Positions 15,695 through 23,882 of a stretch of 36,350 bases of DNA are shown in pieces. Made by a program: the position numbers and the translations under genes. The stretch is taken from contig CAMHSB010000020.1 in the NCBI GenBank assembly GCA_946187695.1, positions 1-36,350 on the forward strand, read 5' to 3'. This DNA is from an uncultured Bacteroidales bacterium. GTDB taxonomy: Bacteria; Bacteroidota; Bacteroidia; Bacteroidales; Paludibacteraceae. How positions within the stretch are numbered: position 1 is the first letter of the stretch; every line of letters starts with the position of its first letter. Under the pieces are notes generated by a model that saw only the letters and a program-made list of their open reading frames with translations, searched no databases and had not been told where the DNA came from.

Positions 15695-17029
15695 ATGATT
15701 AGTCCGCTCGAAATATTACGCCGCCGAGACATGCGGGAAACCTTCACTTTTACCATCGATCCGGCCGATGCAAAAGATTTCGATGATGCCATATCTTTTG
15801 AAAGAGTCGAAAGTCAAGAGTCGATAGTCGAAAGTTATCAGATCGGGGTGCATATAGCGGATGTGTCGTTTTATGTGAAGCCCGGCACGAAGATCGACGA
15901 TCAGGCCTACCAGCGCGGCACGTCCGTTTATCTGGTGGACCGCGTGATCCCCATGCTCCCCGAGGAACTGTGCAACGACAAGTGTTCCCTGAGGCCGGGC
16001 GAAGACAAACTGTGTATGTCCGTCATCTTCACGATGGACGCTCACGCGCGCGTATTAAAATATAAGGTGTGCCGCACGGTGATTCGCTCGGACGCAAGGC
16101 TGAATTATGATCAAGCACAGGCAATTATTGAGGGCAGCAATTCTGTCGAGACCTCGAGTTCTCGAGATTCCGAGATCACGAACGCCCTCTTAACGCTTCA
16201 TTCTCTGGCGAGTCAGTTGCGTGCGGAGCGGATAGCGAACGGGGCGTTGACGATCGAGCAGGAGGAAATGCGTTTCCGGCTCGATGCGCACGGTCATCCG
16301 ACGGAGATATACTTCGAGTCTCCCAACGAGGCTCACCATCTGATCGAGGAGTTTATGCTGCTCGCCAACAAGACGATAGCCAAGGCCGTTGGGTCCGGAC
16401 GCCCTTTCGTCTATCGCGTTCACGACTTGCCTGATGCCGACAAACTGGACGAAGTGGAGCGGTTTAAGAAACAGTATACCGGCAAACGCGGCTCCCGTTA
16501 TGCCGCCAAATCGACCGAAGGGCTACGGCGTGCGATCGAGATGCTGACCATTCGTGCGCAAGCGAAGGCCGTCTATTCGACCTATAACATCGGTCACTAC
16601 GGACTCGCTTTCTCCCACTATACGCATTTCACCTCTCCGATCCGTCGTTATCCCGATTTGATGGTTCACCGGCTCGTGGAGAAATATATTCTGACGGGCA
16701 AGAAAGTGGAGATGAACCGCGAAGAGATGGAGCTGATGTGCGAACATTGCTCCGCGTGCGAACAGGACGCTGCACAGGCCGAGCGCGACTCGATCAAACA
16801 GTACCAGGCCCTCTGGATGAGTGACCACATCGGCGAGATCCATACCGGTTACATCTCCGGTATTACCGATTTCGGGCTGTTTGTGCAGTTGGATGACAAC
16901 CGCTGCGAAGGACTGATTCATATATCCAAGATCGGCGACATCAAACGCTATAACTTAGGCGATGCCGTGACGGTCAAAATAGAAAATGTAGATATAAATC
17001 GCAGCCTAATCGACTTTGTATTTGCATAA
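15695..17029 (+). CDS. rnr: RNase R/II-family exoribonuclease, minimal form (RNB + S1 only)
   Basis: 444 residues against the roughly 700 or more usual for RNase R. The protein starts almost directly at the catalytic RNB domain: TIDPADAKDFDDA carries D22, D28, D30 and D31, the spacing of the four metal-binding aspartates of RNase II. HYTHFTSPIRRYPDLMVHR (near residue 317) carries the catalytic arginines. An S1 domain (GYISGITDFGLFVQL...EGLIHIS) closes the protein. The HTH and two cold-shock domains are missing. This is not obvious decay: there is a promoter, and an in-frame stop just before the ATG. Two loops are built from tandem arrays: residues 38-47 (7-bp units) and 151-160, VETSSSRDSE (8-bp units). 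Expected role: 3'-5' degradation of structured RNA. Confidence 0.88.
   Translation: MISPLEILRRRDMRETFTFTIDPADAKDFDDAISFERVESQESIVESYQIGVHIADVSFYVKPGTKIDDQAYQRGTSVYLVDRVIPMLPEELCNDKCSLRPGEDKLCMSVIFTMDAHARVLKYKVCRTVIRSDARLNYDQAQAIIEGSNSVETSSSRDSEITNALLTLHSLASQLRAERIANGALTIEQEEMRFRLDAHGHPTEIYFESPNEAHHLIEEFMLLANKTIAKAVGSGRPFVYRVHDLPDADKLDEVERFKKQYTGKRGSRYAAKSTEGLRRAIEMLTIRAQAKAVYSTYNIGHYGLAFSHYTHFTSPIRRYPDLMVHRLVEKYILTGKKVEMNREEMELMCEHCSACEQDAAQAERDSIKQYQALWMSDHIGEIHTGYISGITDFGLFVQLDDNRCEGLIHISKIGDIKRYNLGDAVTVKIENVDINRSLIDFVFA
15806..15833. repeat. 7-bp array GTCGAAA, four units, inside rnr
   Basis: Units at 15806, 15813, 15820 and 15827 (GTCGAAA, GTCAAGA, GTCGATA, GTCGAAA). They encode VESQESIVES between the metal-binding motif and the GVHIADVS strand of RNase R, where homologues have a short turn. 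Confidence 0.85.
16146..16177. repeat. 8-bp array TCGAGNNN, four units, inside rnr
   Basis: Units start at 16146, 16154, 16162 and 16170 (the last CCGAG). They encode VETSSSRDSE (residues 151-160). 20 of the 25 bases from 16145 match 30993-31017 in the pcrB-tadA linker. Confidence 0.88.
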
Positions 17030-17052
17030 TTGAAAAAAAAGTTGTAATTTTG
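17021..17052 (+). promoter_or_regulatory. Promoter of the outer-membrane protein gene
   Basis: TTTG (17021-17024), 20-nt spacer with an A8 tract, TAATTTTG (17045-17052). It overlaps the rnr stop codon at 17027-17029. Transcription should start near 17059, inside the 11-bp array. Confidence 0.75.
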
Positions 17053-17093
17053 CAGCGAAATTGCAGCGAAATTGCAGCGAAAATGCAGCGAAA
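17050..17093. repeat. 11-bp array TTGCAGCGAAA, four units
   Basis: Four units, three identical and one with a single change, starting at the end of the -7 box and filling the 5' leader of the outer-membrane protein gene. The upstream ATG at 17072 lies in this array and is not the likely start. Confidence 0.92.
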
Positions 17094-17104
17094 TACAGAA
17101 AAAC

Positions 17105-17845
17105 ATGAAAAAACTCACTTTCATTGTGGCCCTCTTAGGTTTGTGTGTATGCGCGCACGCGGAAACCGTATTATTGCGTACGGGCGCACGCGTAGAGGGT
17201 ACGATTGTCTTCCAGAATGACGAGGTGGTTATCCTCCGCAATGCCGAAGGAGCCCGTTTCCAATACCCGAAGTCCGATGTACAGGAGATCTATGCCGACG
17301 ATGCAGTGGTGCCTGAGACCAAGGAGGCTGAAGTGAACGACGCGCCGGAGATCAAGACCTCCAAGAAAGCGTCTATCCTGCTTGAGATAGCCGGTGGAGC
17401 TGCGTGCATCCCGGGTCAGAAGATGGGTGCGGCGGTGTCTGCGGACCTGTTGGTGGGTTCGCACCACATAGGCGACAAGCATATCTTCGTCGGTGGCGGT
17501 ATCGGTTATCACGGTGCTTTCATGGGTGCCGACAAATATAGCTTCCTGCCTATCCAAGCAGCGATCCGAATGCCTTTCACGGAAACCAAGCACGCTCCGG
17601 TCTTCGGTCTCGGACTCGGATACGGTATCGCGCTGAGCAAGAACTATGTCGGCGGTCTGTACGCCGGTGTGGACTTGGGTTATCGCTACCAACTCAACCC
17701 CAAAACGGCACTCGGAGCGGTCTTCTACACCCAGTTTCAGCAGGCGAAGATGAATGTGACGGAGACGGTTGAGGGAACGGAGTTTGTCAATAACACCGGT
17801 CGAAACCTGATATCTTTTGGTGCTAAATTCACGCTTTACTTTTAA
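17105..17845 (+). CDS. Outer-membrane beta-barrel protein
   Basis: 246 residues from the ATG at 17105, chosen because it begins the signal peptide MKKLTFIVALLGLCVCAHA; a frame-compatible ATG 33 nt upstream would add repeat-derived residues. After the signal comes a small SH3-like beta segment (VLLRTGARVEGTIVFQNDEVVILRNAEG), an acidic/lysine linker, then an eight-strand-like barrel with alternating patterns (GGGIGYHGAFMG, GLGLGYGIALS, AGVDLGYRYQL) ending in FGAKFTLYF with the terminal aromatic expected of outer-membrane proteins. The function is not known. It is translationally coupled to the downstream ribbon-helix-helix gene. Confidence 0.8.
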   Translation: MKKLTFIVALLGLCVCAHAETVLLRTGARVEGTIVFQNDEVVILRNAEGARFQYPKSDVQEIYADDAVVPETKEAEVNDAPEIKTSKKASILLEIAGGAACIPGQKMGAAVSADLLVGSHHIGDKHIFVGGGIGYHGAFMGADKYSFLPIQAAIRMPFTETKHAPVFGLGLGYGIALSKNYVGGLYAGVDLGYRYQLNPKTALGAVFYTQFQQAKMNVTETVEGTEFVNNTGRNLISFGAKFTLYF

Positions 17846-18024
17846 TGGCAAAGGCTCCGCGCGAACATAAGATCTCTATTCTGCTCAACGAAAGTGAACA
17901 ACGGATACTCGATCGCTTCTGTGAGAAATACGGCGTAAAGAACCGGAGTCGGGTCATCCGCGAATCGCTTATGCGCGCGATATTAAAGAAGCTCGATAAC
18001 GATCAGCCGACGCTTTTTGATTAG
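17845..18024 (+). CDS. Ribbon-helix-helix (CopG/Arc-type) small protein
   Basis: 59 residues, beginning MAKAPREHKISILLNESEQ. The pattern is one strand (HKISILLN), helix 1 (ESEQRILDRFCEKYG) and helix 2 after NRSRVIRESLMRAILKKL, as in CopG-type DNA-binding proteins. Its ATG overlaps the stop codon of the outer-membrane protein (TAATG), so it is translated from the same message. Its target is unknown; autoregulation or control of the barrel gene is plausible. Confidence 0.8.
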   Translation: MAKAPREHKISILLNESEQRILDRFCEKYGVKNRSRVIRESLMRAILKKLDNDQPTLFD

Positions 18025-18036
18025 CATCAAAAAGCA

Positions 18037-18078
18037 GTTGAAAGTTGAAAATTGAAAGTTGAAAATTGAAAGTTGAAA
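18037..18078. repeat. 7-bp array (G/A)TTGAAA, six units
   Basis: Six perfect-register units alternating GTTGAAA and ATTGAAA, between the ribbon-helix-helix gene and the rpoD terminator. Confidence 0.95.
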
Positions 18079-18082
18079 GAAA

Positions 18083-18106
18083 AACGCCTCCCGCAAAGGA
18101 GGCGTT
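18083..18106 (-). terminator. Terminator after rpoD
   Basis: A 9-bp perfect stem (AACGCCTCC and complement) with a 6-nt loop; on the minus strand it is followed by TTTTTCTTTC. It may also work weakly for the converging plus-strand transcript. Confidence 0.85.
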
Positions 18107-18112
18107 ACCATT

Positions 18113-18973
18113 TTAACCAAGGTAAGTCTTGAGTATTCGGCTACGTTGACCGGACTCGAGTTTGTGGATTGCTTTCTCTTTGATCTGGCGTACACGCTCG
18201 CGGGTGAGATGCAGTTCGTCGCCGATCTCCTCCAGCGTTTTCTCGGGTACACCGATACCGAAGAACTTGCGTAAGATATCCGCCTCACGCGGGGTGAGGG
18301 TAGCCAAGGAACGGTTGATCTCAGTGGAGAGGGACTCGTTGATGAGACCGCGATCCGCGTTGGGCGAATCCTCGTTGACCATCACATCGATCAGGCTGTT
18401 GTCTTCTCCCTCGACAAAGGGGGCGTCCACGCTGACGTGGCGACCGGACATCTTGAGCGTCTCCGCAATCTTGTCCACCGGGATATCCAGCATCTCAGCC
18501 AGTTCTTCGGCACTCGGCTTGCGCTCGTTCTCTTGCTCGAAGCGCTGATAAGCCTTGTTGATCTTGTTCATCGAACCGACCTGGTTGAGCGGCAGACGAA
18601 CGATACGGCTCTGCTCTGCCAATGCCTGCAAAATAGATTGGCGGATCCACCATACAGCGTAGGAAATGAACTTGAATCCTCTGGTCTCATCGAATTTCTC
18701 TGCGGCCTTGATCAAACCAAGATTACCTTCGTTAATCAAATCGGGAAGGCTCAGACCTTGGTTCTGATACTGTTTGGCTACAGACACTACAAAGCGTAAG
18801 TTACTGCGAACCAGTTCTTCCAATGCTGCACGGTCCCCGTTTCGGATACGACCGGCCAACTCTACTTCACGATCCACGGAAATCAACTCCTCTCGACCGA
18901 TCTCTTGCAGATACTTGTCGAGCGAAGCAGACTCACGGTTGGTGATAGATTTTGTAATTTTTAATTGACGCAT
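18113..18973 (-). CDS. rpoD: Primary RNA polymerase sigma factor (sigma-70, RpoD)
   Basis: 286 residues, the short Bacteroidetes primary sigma factor without region 1.1. Region 1.2 ([16 protein letters not shown]), region 2 ([56 protein letters not shown]), region 3 ([11 protein letters not shown] onwards) and region 4 with its helix-turn-helix ([28 protein letters not shown]) are complete. It recognises TTTG/TAnnTTTG promoters such as those listed here. The gene follows tRNA-Arg by 39 bp, a spacer largely made of a 7-bp array, and probably shares the promoter at 19243-19274. Confidence 0.97.
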   Translation of the reverse strand: MRQLKITKSITNRESASLDKYLQEIGREELISVDREVELAGRIRNGDRAALEELVRSNLRFVVSVAKQYQNQGLSLPDLINEGNLGLIKAAEKFDETRGFKFISYAVWWIRQSILQALAEQSRIVRLPLNQVGSMNKINKAYQRFEQENERKPSAEELAEMLDIPVDKIAETLKMSGRHVSVDAPFVEGEDNSLIDVMVNEDSPNADRGLINESLSTEINRSLATLTPREADILRKFFGIGVPEKTLEEIGDELHLTRERVRQIKEKAIHKLESGQRSRILKTYLG

Positions 18974-18981
18974 GTTTTAAC

Positions 18982-19009
18982 GATTAGCGTTTAGCGTTTA
19001 GTGTTTAGT
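18982..19009. repeat. 7-bp array GTTTAG(C/T), four units
   Basis: Units at 18982, 18989, 18996 and 19003, filling most of the spacer between tRNA-Arg and rpoD. Confidence 0.92.
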
Positions 19010-19012
19010 GAG

Positions 19013-19086
19013 TGATCCGGGGGGGACTCGAACCCCCGACCCACAGCTTAGAAGGCTGTTGCTCTATCCAACTGAGCTACCGGACC
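19013..19086 (-). tRNA. tRNA-Arg (anticodon UCU)
   Basis: 74 nt, CCA not encoded. Acceptor stem GGTCCGG pairs with CCGGATC, discriminator A. D arm GCTC/GAGC, anticodon stem ACAGC/GCTGT with loop CTTCTAA (anticodon UCU, at 19050-19052), 5-nt variable loop and T arm GGGGG-TTCGAGT-CCCCC. It reads AGA and AGG. Confidence 0.97.
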
Positions 19087-19242
19087 CTCGCTTGCAGCAG
19101 AACTTCGCGTGACTCGCGACAAGGTCGCTCGATGACGCCTATGTTCTGTGCTACGCTCTCCCCAAAGCAAGCAAGTTACTTTGGGGACCCCATTTACAGT
19201 ACCAAGCACACAAAAAGGGGCCTAACACGGCAAAAAAGCGCG
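19087..19242 (-). other. Leader of the tRNA-Arg/rpoD transcript
   Basis: About 150 nt between the predicted start and the tRNA, without a gene. On the minus strand it holds a hairpin with an 8-bp stem, CCCCAAAG/CTTTGGGG (19160-19186), and smaller GC-rich stems next to the tRNA. Possibly only a processed pre-tRNA leader. Confidence 0.4.
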
Positions 19243-19274
19243 CAAAGGTACTGCTTTTTTTTCAATTGTGCAAG
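19243..19274 (-). promoter_or_regulatory. Promoter for tRNA-Arg and rpoD
   Basis: Minus strand: CTTG (19271-19274) in CTTGCACA, 20-nt spacer with an A8 tract, TACCTTTG (19243-19250), then GCGCGC and T6. It closely resembles the glgP promoter. Confidence 0.78.
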
Positions 19275-19290
19275 AAAAATCGTACTTTTG
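19259..19290 (+). promoter_or_regulatory. Promoter-like sequence directed antisense into trxA
   Basis: TTTT (19259-19262), 20-nt spacer, TACTTTTG (19283-19290). No plus-strand gene follows; a transcript would run antisense through trxA. Confidence 0.4.
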
Positions 19291-19311
19291 CGGCTTTTTT
19301 GTGTGCTTTTT

Positions 19312-19626
19312 TTACAGCAGACTGTCAAAAAGTTGTGCCAGATCCTGTTTTCTGCACGCACCTACGTGGCGGTTAACGAGTTCGCCGTTTTGGAAGAAGA
19401 GCATAGTCGGGATGTTCATGATTCCGTACTCCTCGCAGGTCTCCGGATTCTCGTCCACATTCAGTTTGCCGACTACTACCTTGCCTTCGTACTCGTTCGA
19501 GAGTTCCTCCAAAATCGGGAGCATCATCTTACATGGACCACACCATGCGGCCCAGAAATCTACCACTACAGGTTTGCCTGACGCAATCACATCCTTGATG
19601 TTAGCGTCCGTAATTTCCATTGTCAT
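19312..19626 (-). CDS. trxA: Thioredoxin
   Basis: 104 residues, a normal thioredoxin. FWAAWCGPCKMMLPILEEL carries the WCGPC active site, and NIPTMLFFQNGE holds the cis-proline. It reduces protein disulfides in the cytoplasm. The ATG at 19626 is preferred over the one at 19620 because MTMEIT aligns with the usual MxLEIT opening. The ATG overlaps the stop of the upstream Clp gene by 3 nt (ATGA). It is the last gene of the manC-to-trxA unit; I see no hairpin terminator after it. Confidence 0.95.
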   Translation of the reverse strand: MTMEITDANIKDVIASGKPVVVDFWAAWCGPCKMMLPILEELSNEYEGKVVVGKLNVDENPETCEEYGIMNIPTMLFFQNGELVNRHVGACRKQDLAQLFDSLL

Positions 19627-21893
19627 ACTTGTATTTTTTTTATGGTTATTTTTTTCTGATTCGGTCTGCGGAGCAGGATGTCCGTGAGCGGATCTTCGAG
19701 ATAGGTCTGCACCGCTCTCTTGACCGGACGTGCACCGTTCTTGCTGTCAAAGCTCTTCTCTACCAACTGTGCGATCAGCTCTGACGAGACGCTGAGTTGG
19801 TGTCCTTGCGTCTTCATGCGTTGTTGCAGTTGTCCGACCTCGATACGCACGATCCGGCCGATACTCTCTTTGTTGAGCGGCTCGAAGGTGACTACATTAT
19901 CGATACGGTTGACGAACTCGGGCGGGAACTGTTTCTGCAGCGCCTTGAGGAGCGTCGCGTTCACGCGGTTCTGGTCCATCTCGCCGGCCTCGAAGCCGAT
20001 GCCCGCACCGAACTCCTGAACTTGGCGCGTACCGACATTGCTGGTGAGCACGATGATCGTGTTGCGGAAATCGACTGCGTGTCCCTGGCGATCCGTGAGG
20101 CGGCCTTCGTCCAGCACCTGCAACAGCACGTTGAAGATATCGGGATGCGCTTTCTCGATCTCGTCAAAGAGGATGATCGAGTAGGGTTTGCGTCGCACGG
20201 CTTCGGTCAGTTTGCCGCCTTCTTCGTGGGCTACGTATCCCGGAGGTGCGCCGACCATGAGGCTGACCGCATGTTTCTCCATGAACTCCGACATGTCGAA
20301 GCGAATGATGGCGTCCTTGCTGCCGAACAGCTCCTCCGCGAGGCATTGCGCCAGATAGGTCTTGCCGACACCGGTCTGACCGAGGAAGAAGAAAGTGCCG
20401 ATTGGTCGTTTCGGATCCCGGAGGCCCAGACGACTCCGTTGGATGGCGCGCACGACAGTCTCTACGGCTTTGTCCTGCCCGATGACGCGGTGTTTGATGG
20501 CATCTGCCATCGTGCGAAGGCGTTCACTCTCTGCGGTTGCTACGCGTTGTACGGGCACGCCGCTCATGATGCTTACCACGCCTGCCACATCTTCGGTGGT
20601 GATGACGTAGGGATGGTCGTTCTTGCTCTCTTGCTGCTTGGTCTTACTGCGTGCGCCTACTTCATCCAGCACGTCGATCGCTTTGTCGGGGAAGGCACGG
20701 TCGGTCAAGTAGCGTTCACTCAGTTCCACGCAGGTCTTGAGTACCGCGTCCGTGTATATCACATGGTGATAATCGGCATAGTGCCCGCTGAGCCGTTTGA
20801 GGATGTTGACGGTCTCTTCGCCCGTTGTCGGACGCACCATCACTTTCTGGAAACGGCGTTCGAGTGCCCCGTCTTTCTCGATGGACTTGGCGTACTCGGC
20901 GGTGGTGGTAGCACCGACGCACTGCACCTCGCCGCGCGCCAAGGCCGGTTTGAGTATGTTCGCCGCGTCCAATGAGCCGGACGCGTTACCTGCGCCGATG
21001 AGGGTGTGGATCTCATCCACGAAGAGGATGATCTCCGGGTGTTCCCGCAGTTCGGTGATGACTTGTTTCATGCGCTCCTCGAACTGTCCGCGGTAAGTGG
21101 TACCGGCTACCATGGAAGCGATATCCAGTGTCACGATCCGTTTGCCTTTCAACACCCCCGCGTTCTCACTCTTGATACGGATGGCGAGGCCTTCTACGAT
21201 CGCGGACTTACCGACACCCGGTTCGCCGATCAGGATGGGGTTGTTCTTCTTGCGCCGACTGAGGATCTGCACTACACGCTCGATCTCGTTCTCGCGTCCC
21301 ACCACCGGATCCAGTTTGCCTTGTTCCGCCAGTTGGGTCAGATCCCGACCGTACTTATCCAGTGCCGTCGTTTTCTTCTTGCCTTTGGTGGCCTCGCGTT
21401 GCGGTTGCCAACCGGGTTCGTTGATATCACTCGCCTGTTCGGGCATGTTCTGCGTGTACTCGATCGACTCTTTGGGTTCACCGTAGAGGTCCACGATCCG
21501 GTTGTACGAGATCTTCCAATCCCGCTCCAGATACGCGGCGGTCTTGTTGAGCCGTTCTCGCAGGATGGCTAACAGCATATGCGCCGAACAAACGGCCTCC
21601 GAGTGGTACTCGCGGCTGATACCTTCTGCGATGCGGAAGATCCGCTCGCAGGTAGTGCTCAGCGGTTTGTTGATACGCTCATCTTCTCCGCGCACCGACT
21701 GTTCTAACGCGTCTTTTGCCTGCTCCGGGTTTAGTTCTGCCCGAGTCAGCAGGTCATACGCCGATCCTTCTCCCAGACGGAGGATAGCCAGCAGCAGGTG
21801 TGCCGGTTCGATGCACGTGCTGAGCAAACGACCTGCCTCTTCCTGCGCGTACAGGATAATCTTGTTTGTATTTTCCGATACTACCATTGTCAT
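19623..21893 (-). CDS. clpC: Clp-family AAA+ unfoldase (ClpC/ClpA type)
   Basis: 756 residues from the ATG at 21893; another ATG at 21887 is possible, and a TTG at 21902 is less likely. Double Clp_N repeats (about 1-140), AAA-1 with GEPGVGKS (near 222) and VDEIH, AAA-2 with GQTGVGKT (near 503) and [19 protein letters not shown] (near 631) carries an IGF tripeptide, the ClpP-docking loop, so it should feed ClpP. The coiled M-domain of ClpC is missing: after [12 protein letters not shown] the sequence passes directly to [19 protein letters not shown]. Bacteroidetes ClpC is usually near 840 residues. No ClpS or adaptor gene is nearby. The gene starts 5 nt after the porin stop and overlaps trxA. 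Confidence 0.9.
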   Translation of the reverse strand: MTMVVSENTNKIILYAQEEAGRLLSTCIEPAHLLLAILRLGEGSAYDLLTRAELNPEQAKDALEQSVRGEDERINKPLSTTCERIFRIAEGISREYHSEAVCSAHMLLAILRERLNKTAAYLERDWKISYNRIVDLYGEPKESIEYTQNMPEQASDINEPGWQPQREATKGKKKTTALDKYGRDLTQLAEQGKLDPVVGRENEIERVVQILSRRKKNNPILIGEPGVGKSAIVEGLAIRIKSENAGVLKGKRIVTLDIASMVAGTTYRGQFEERMKQVITELREHPEIILFVDEIHTLIGAGNASGSLDAANILKPALARGEVQCVGATTTAEYAKSIEKDGALERRFQKVMVRPTTGEETVNILKRLSGHYADYHHVIYTDAVLKTCVELSERYLTDRAFPDKAIDVLDEVGARSKTKQQESKNDHPYVITTEDVAGVVSIMSGVPVQRVATAESERLRTMADAIKHRVIGQDKAVETVVRAIQRSRLGLRDPKRPIGTFFFLGQTGVGKTYLAQCLAEELFGSKDAIIRFDMSEFMEKHAVSLMVGAPPGYVAHEEGGKLTEAVRRKPYSIILFDEIEKAHPDIFNVLLQVLDEGRLTDRQGHAVDFRNTIIVLTSNVGTRQVQEFGAGIGFEAGEMDQNRVNATLLKALQKQFPPEFVNRIDNVVTFEPLNKESIGRIVRIEVGQLQQRMKTQGHQLSVSSELIAQLVEKSFDSKNGARPVKRAVQTYLEDPLTDILLRRPNQKKITIKKIQV

Positions 21894-21898
21894 CGTTA

Positions 21899-23845
21899 TC
21901 AATTATAGAAGTGCCATGCCAAGCCCGCACGGAACACATCGCGGTTCGTCGGGTAGTCGGGCATAGTCAGATAGTCAATATTATCTTTCATGAAAAGGTG
22001 GTTTATATGTTGGTAATGGGCGAAGAACCGCAAGCGGATGGAGCGCACATAGAAACTGGCGTAGACGCTCATCCAGGGATAATTGCCGATCTTCGTTTCC
22101 TGTTGGGTAGCAAACATACTCGTTGCCGGGCAGAGCACCGGTGCGTAGTACTTCGTGAAATACCGCAGATCGACACCGATCTGGGCTTCCAGCGCCCTGA
22201 ACCACAAGCCGTGGTAATAGAGCCGATGCTGCAGGATGACGGTCGGCACGGGGTACACGCTGTCGTTCGTGGTGTGCTGAATGACCGCCCGGTTCTCCAG
22301 ATTGATCCACGGGGTGGTAAGGTCCAAGCCGACATCGCCGGTGATCACTTGCACGTGTCCGCCGAACTGCCGCGGTTTCCAATCGCTTTGGGCGACATAA
22401 ATTGGGTGGGTGATGTTCTCAAAACTGAAATCAATACGTGGTTTGAGCCATTTGTACATATAGCCGACCGAGGCCGCGCCCATGAATCGGTACGTGAATC
22501 CGAAATCATTCTCCCACCGTAGGTGATTCGAATCAAAATGTTTCAGATACCAGTTCGGTGTCTCGCTCAGCGCGTGTGCCCGCGCGGCAATGAGGAGCGG
22601 GTAGTTACCGGCCATGAACTTGGTCTCCATCTTACCGTGCACATCGAACTCGCCGATCTTGTAACCCAAGAGGCACACTTTTCCTTCCACCGCATAGTGG
22701 ACGTTCTCTCCGCTGTGCTTCTGGATGGCACCGCCGACGAAGGTGTTGTTAAGCCATTTGTAGTTGACGGCGCTGTCCTGGTAGTAGGGCACGCTGTCCG
22801 TGAGGAAACGCTGGCACTCGTTCATGGCGAAGGCCGTGATACCGAACTTGAGTTTGGTGTTATACGCCTCGCAGAAGGTGACCGCGAGCGTGTTGCGGAT
22901 GGTCAGCACGTCCGTGGTATCGCTCGTTTTGCCGGAGTCATAGTAGGTGGTGTCGTAGAAACTGTTCTCCGCTGTCTTCTCGAGATACCGCCGGTTCGAG
23001 TTATTGCACTCGAAGATATGACTGAAGGTCATGAGCGGTATATGCTCTATCTTGATCGTGTCGCGCCATAAACGCTGACCGTCTTCGATGACCTCGATCG
23101 AGTCATGGTACTCCCGCTCTTTGGTGATGGCGTACTGGTTATGCAGGTAGCCGCTAAGGTAGCGGTAGCCGGTCATGACGTTGATACGCACCGGCAGGTC
23201 CTCCGGATCGAGAGTGCTTCGCAGGTCCTCTACGTCGGACAAACCGCCGTTGTCGAAAGAGTGCAAGCGACTCCAACTGAACGCGGCATGGCAGGTGTAA
23301 TGAGCTCCGTTGTAGCTGCCCCATACCGAGCCGCGGTACAGCTTACCGGCGGTGTTGGCATAGTGGCCGACCGAACTCAGATAGTCCATCTCGAGGCCTA
23401 AGTTGAGTGCTTTACTGAGGTTACCGGTAAAGAGAAAATCGATGTCGTTCTCCTCGTGTCCGGTAACAAATCCTTTCTTGTAGGCAACGGTGGAGAAAGG
23501 TGTGGTCGTATTGAAATACCGCTGTTGCTGGGGTGTGACGACGTACGGAGTCAGGCTCCAGGCAAAGGGATCGTCGATGGTCTTGATCCGATTATTGATC
23601 ACACGGCTCTCCAGCGGCGACACGAGGATGTTGCCGTTCGTGGCATTGCTGATGGAGAAATCGTTCTGCGCATCGATGTCGTGGTAGTTCAACATCAGCG
23701 TGTCCAAGAAGACCGTGGTATCGGCGACGGCGCTGTAACCGGGCATATGCCAGGTCTTTACCTTCGTTGATACACGGGGCGGTTTGGCAGCGGCCACAAG
23801 GGTCGCTGCCAATAGCACTAATACTATCGCTAATCTTTTTTTCAA
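21899..23845 (-). CDS. Putative outer-membrane porin (Porin_10 type)
   Basis: 648 residues. Signal peptide MKKRLAIVLVLLAATLVAAA, a short periplasmic stretch, then a long beta-barrel with aromatic-rich strands ending in FRAGLAWHFYN, with an aromatic residue near the C-terminus as expected of outer-membrane barrels. RYFNTTTPFSTVAYKKG and HIFECNNSNRRY are typical of the Bacteroidetes "putative porin" family. The substrate is unknown; linkage to the glycogen genes may only reflect operon packing. A 7-bp array fills the 37-bp spacer to the GH57 gene upstream. Confidence 0.82.
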   Translation of the reverse strand: MKKRLAIVLVLLAATLVAAAKPPRVSTKVKTWHMPGYSAVADTTVFLDTLMLNYHDIDAQNDFSISNATNGNILVSPLESRVINNRIKTIDDPFAWSLTPYVVTPQQQRYFNTTTPFSTVAYKKGFVTGHEENDIDFLFTGNLSKALNLGLEMDYLSSVGHYANTAGKLYRGSVWGSYNGAHYTCHAAFSWSRLHSFDNGGLSDVEDLRSTLDPEDLPVRINVMTGYRYLSGYLHNQYAITKEREYHDSIEVIEDGQRLWRDTIKIEHIPLMTFSHIFECNNSNRRYLEKTAENSFYDTTYYDSGKTSDTTDVLTIRNTLAVTFCEAYNTKLKFGITAFAMNECQRFLTDSVPYYQDSAVNYKWLNNTFVGGAIQKHSGENVHYAVEGKVCLLGYKIGEFDVHGKMETKFMAGNYPLLIAARAHALSETPNWYLKHFDSNHLRWENDFGFTYRFMGAASVGYMYKWLKPRIDFSFENITHPIYVAQSDWKPRQFGGHVQVITGDVGLDLTTPWINLENRAVIQHTTNDSVYPVPTVILQHRLYYHGLWFRALEAQIGVDLRYFTKYYAPVLCPATSMFATQQETKIGNYPWMSVYASFYVRSIRLRFFAHYQHINHLFMKDNIDYLTMPDYPTNRDVFRAGLAWHFYN

Positions 23846-23852
23846 AAAGATA

Positions 23853-23880
23853 GTTTAAAGTTGAAAGTTTAAAGTTGAAA
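23853..23880. repeat. 7-bp array GTT(T/G)AAA, four units
   Basis: Units at 23853, 23860, 23867 and 23874 alternate GTTTAAA and GTTGAAA. They make up nearly the whole GH57-porin spacer. Confidence 0.93.
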
Positions 23881-23882
23881 GT

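Larger units (their letters stand above)
19204..19308. repeat. 13-bp inverted repeats enclosing two opposed promoters
   Basis: AAGCACACAAAAA at 19204-19216 and its exact complement at 19296-19308. Between them lie the minus-strand promoter 19243-19274 and the plus-strand promoter-like sequence 19259-19290. The arrangement resembles an invertible promoter segment but could arise from the similar start sequences of the two promoters. Confidence 0.55.

Noticed and set aside
19012..19581. Plus-strand frame starting MIRGGLEPPTHS
   Set aside because: A classic false ORF from reading through a tRNA gene; it also crosses trxA antisense.
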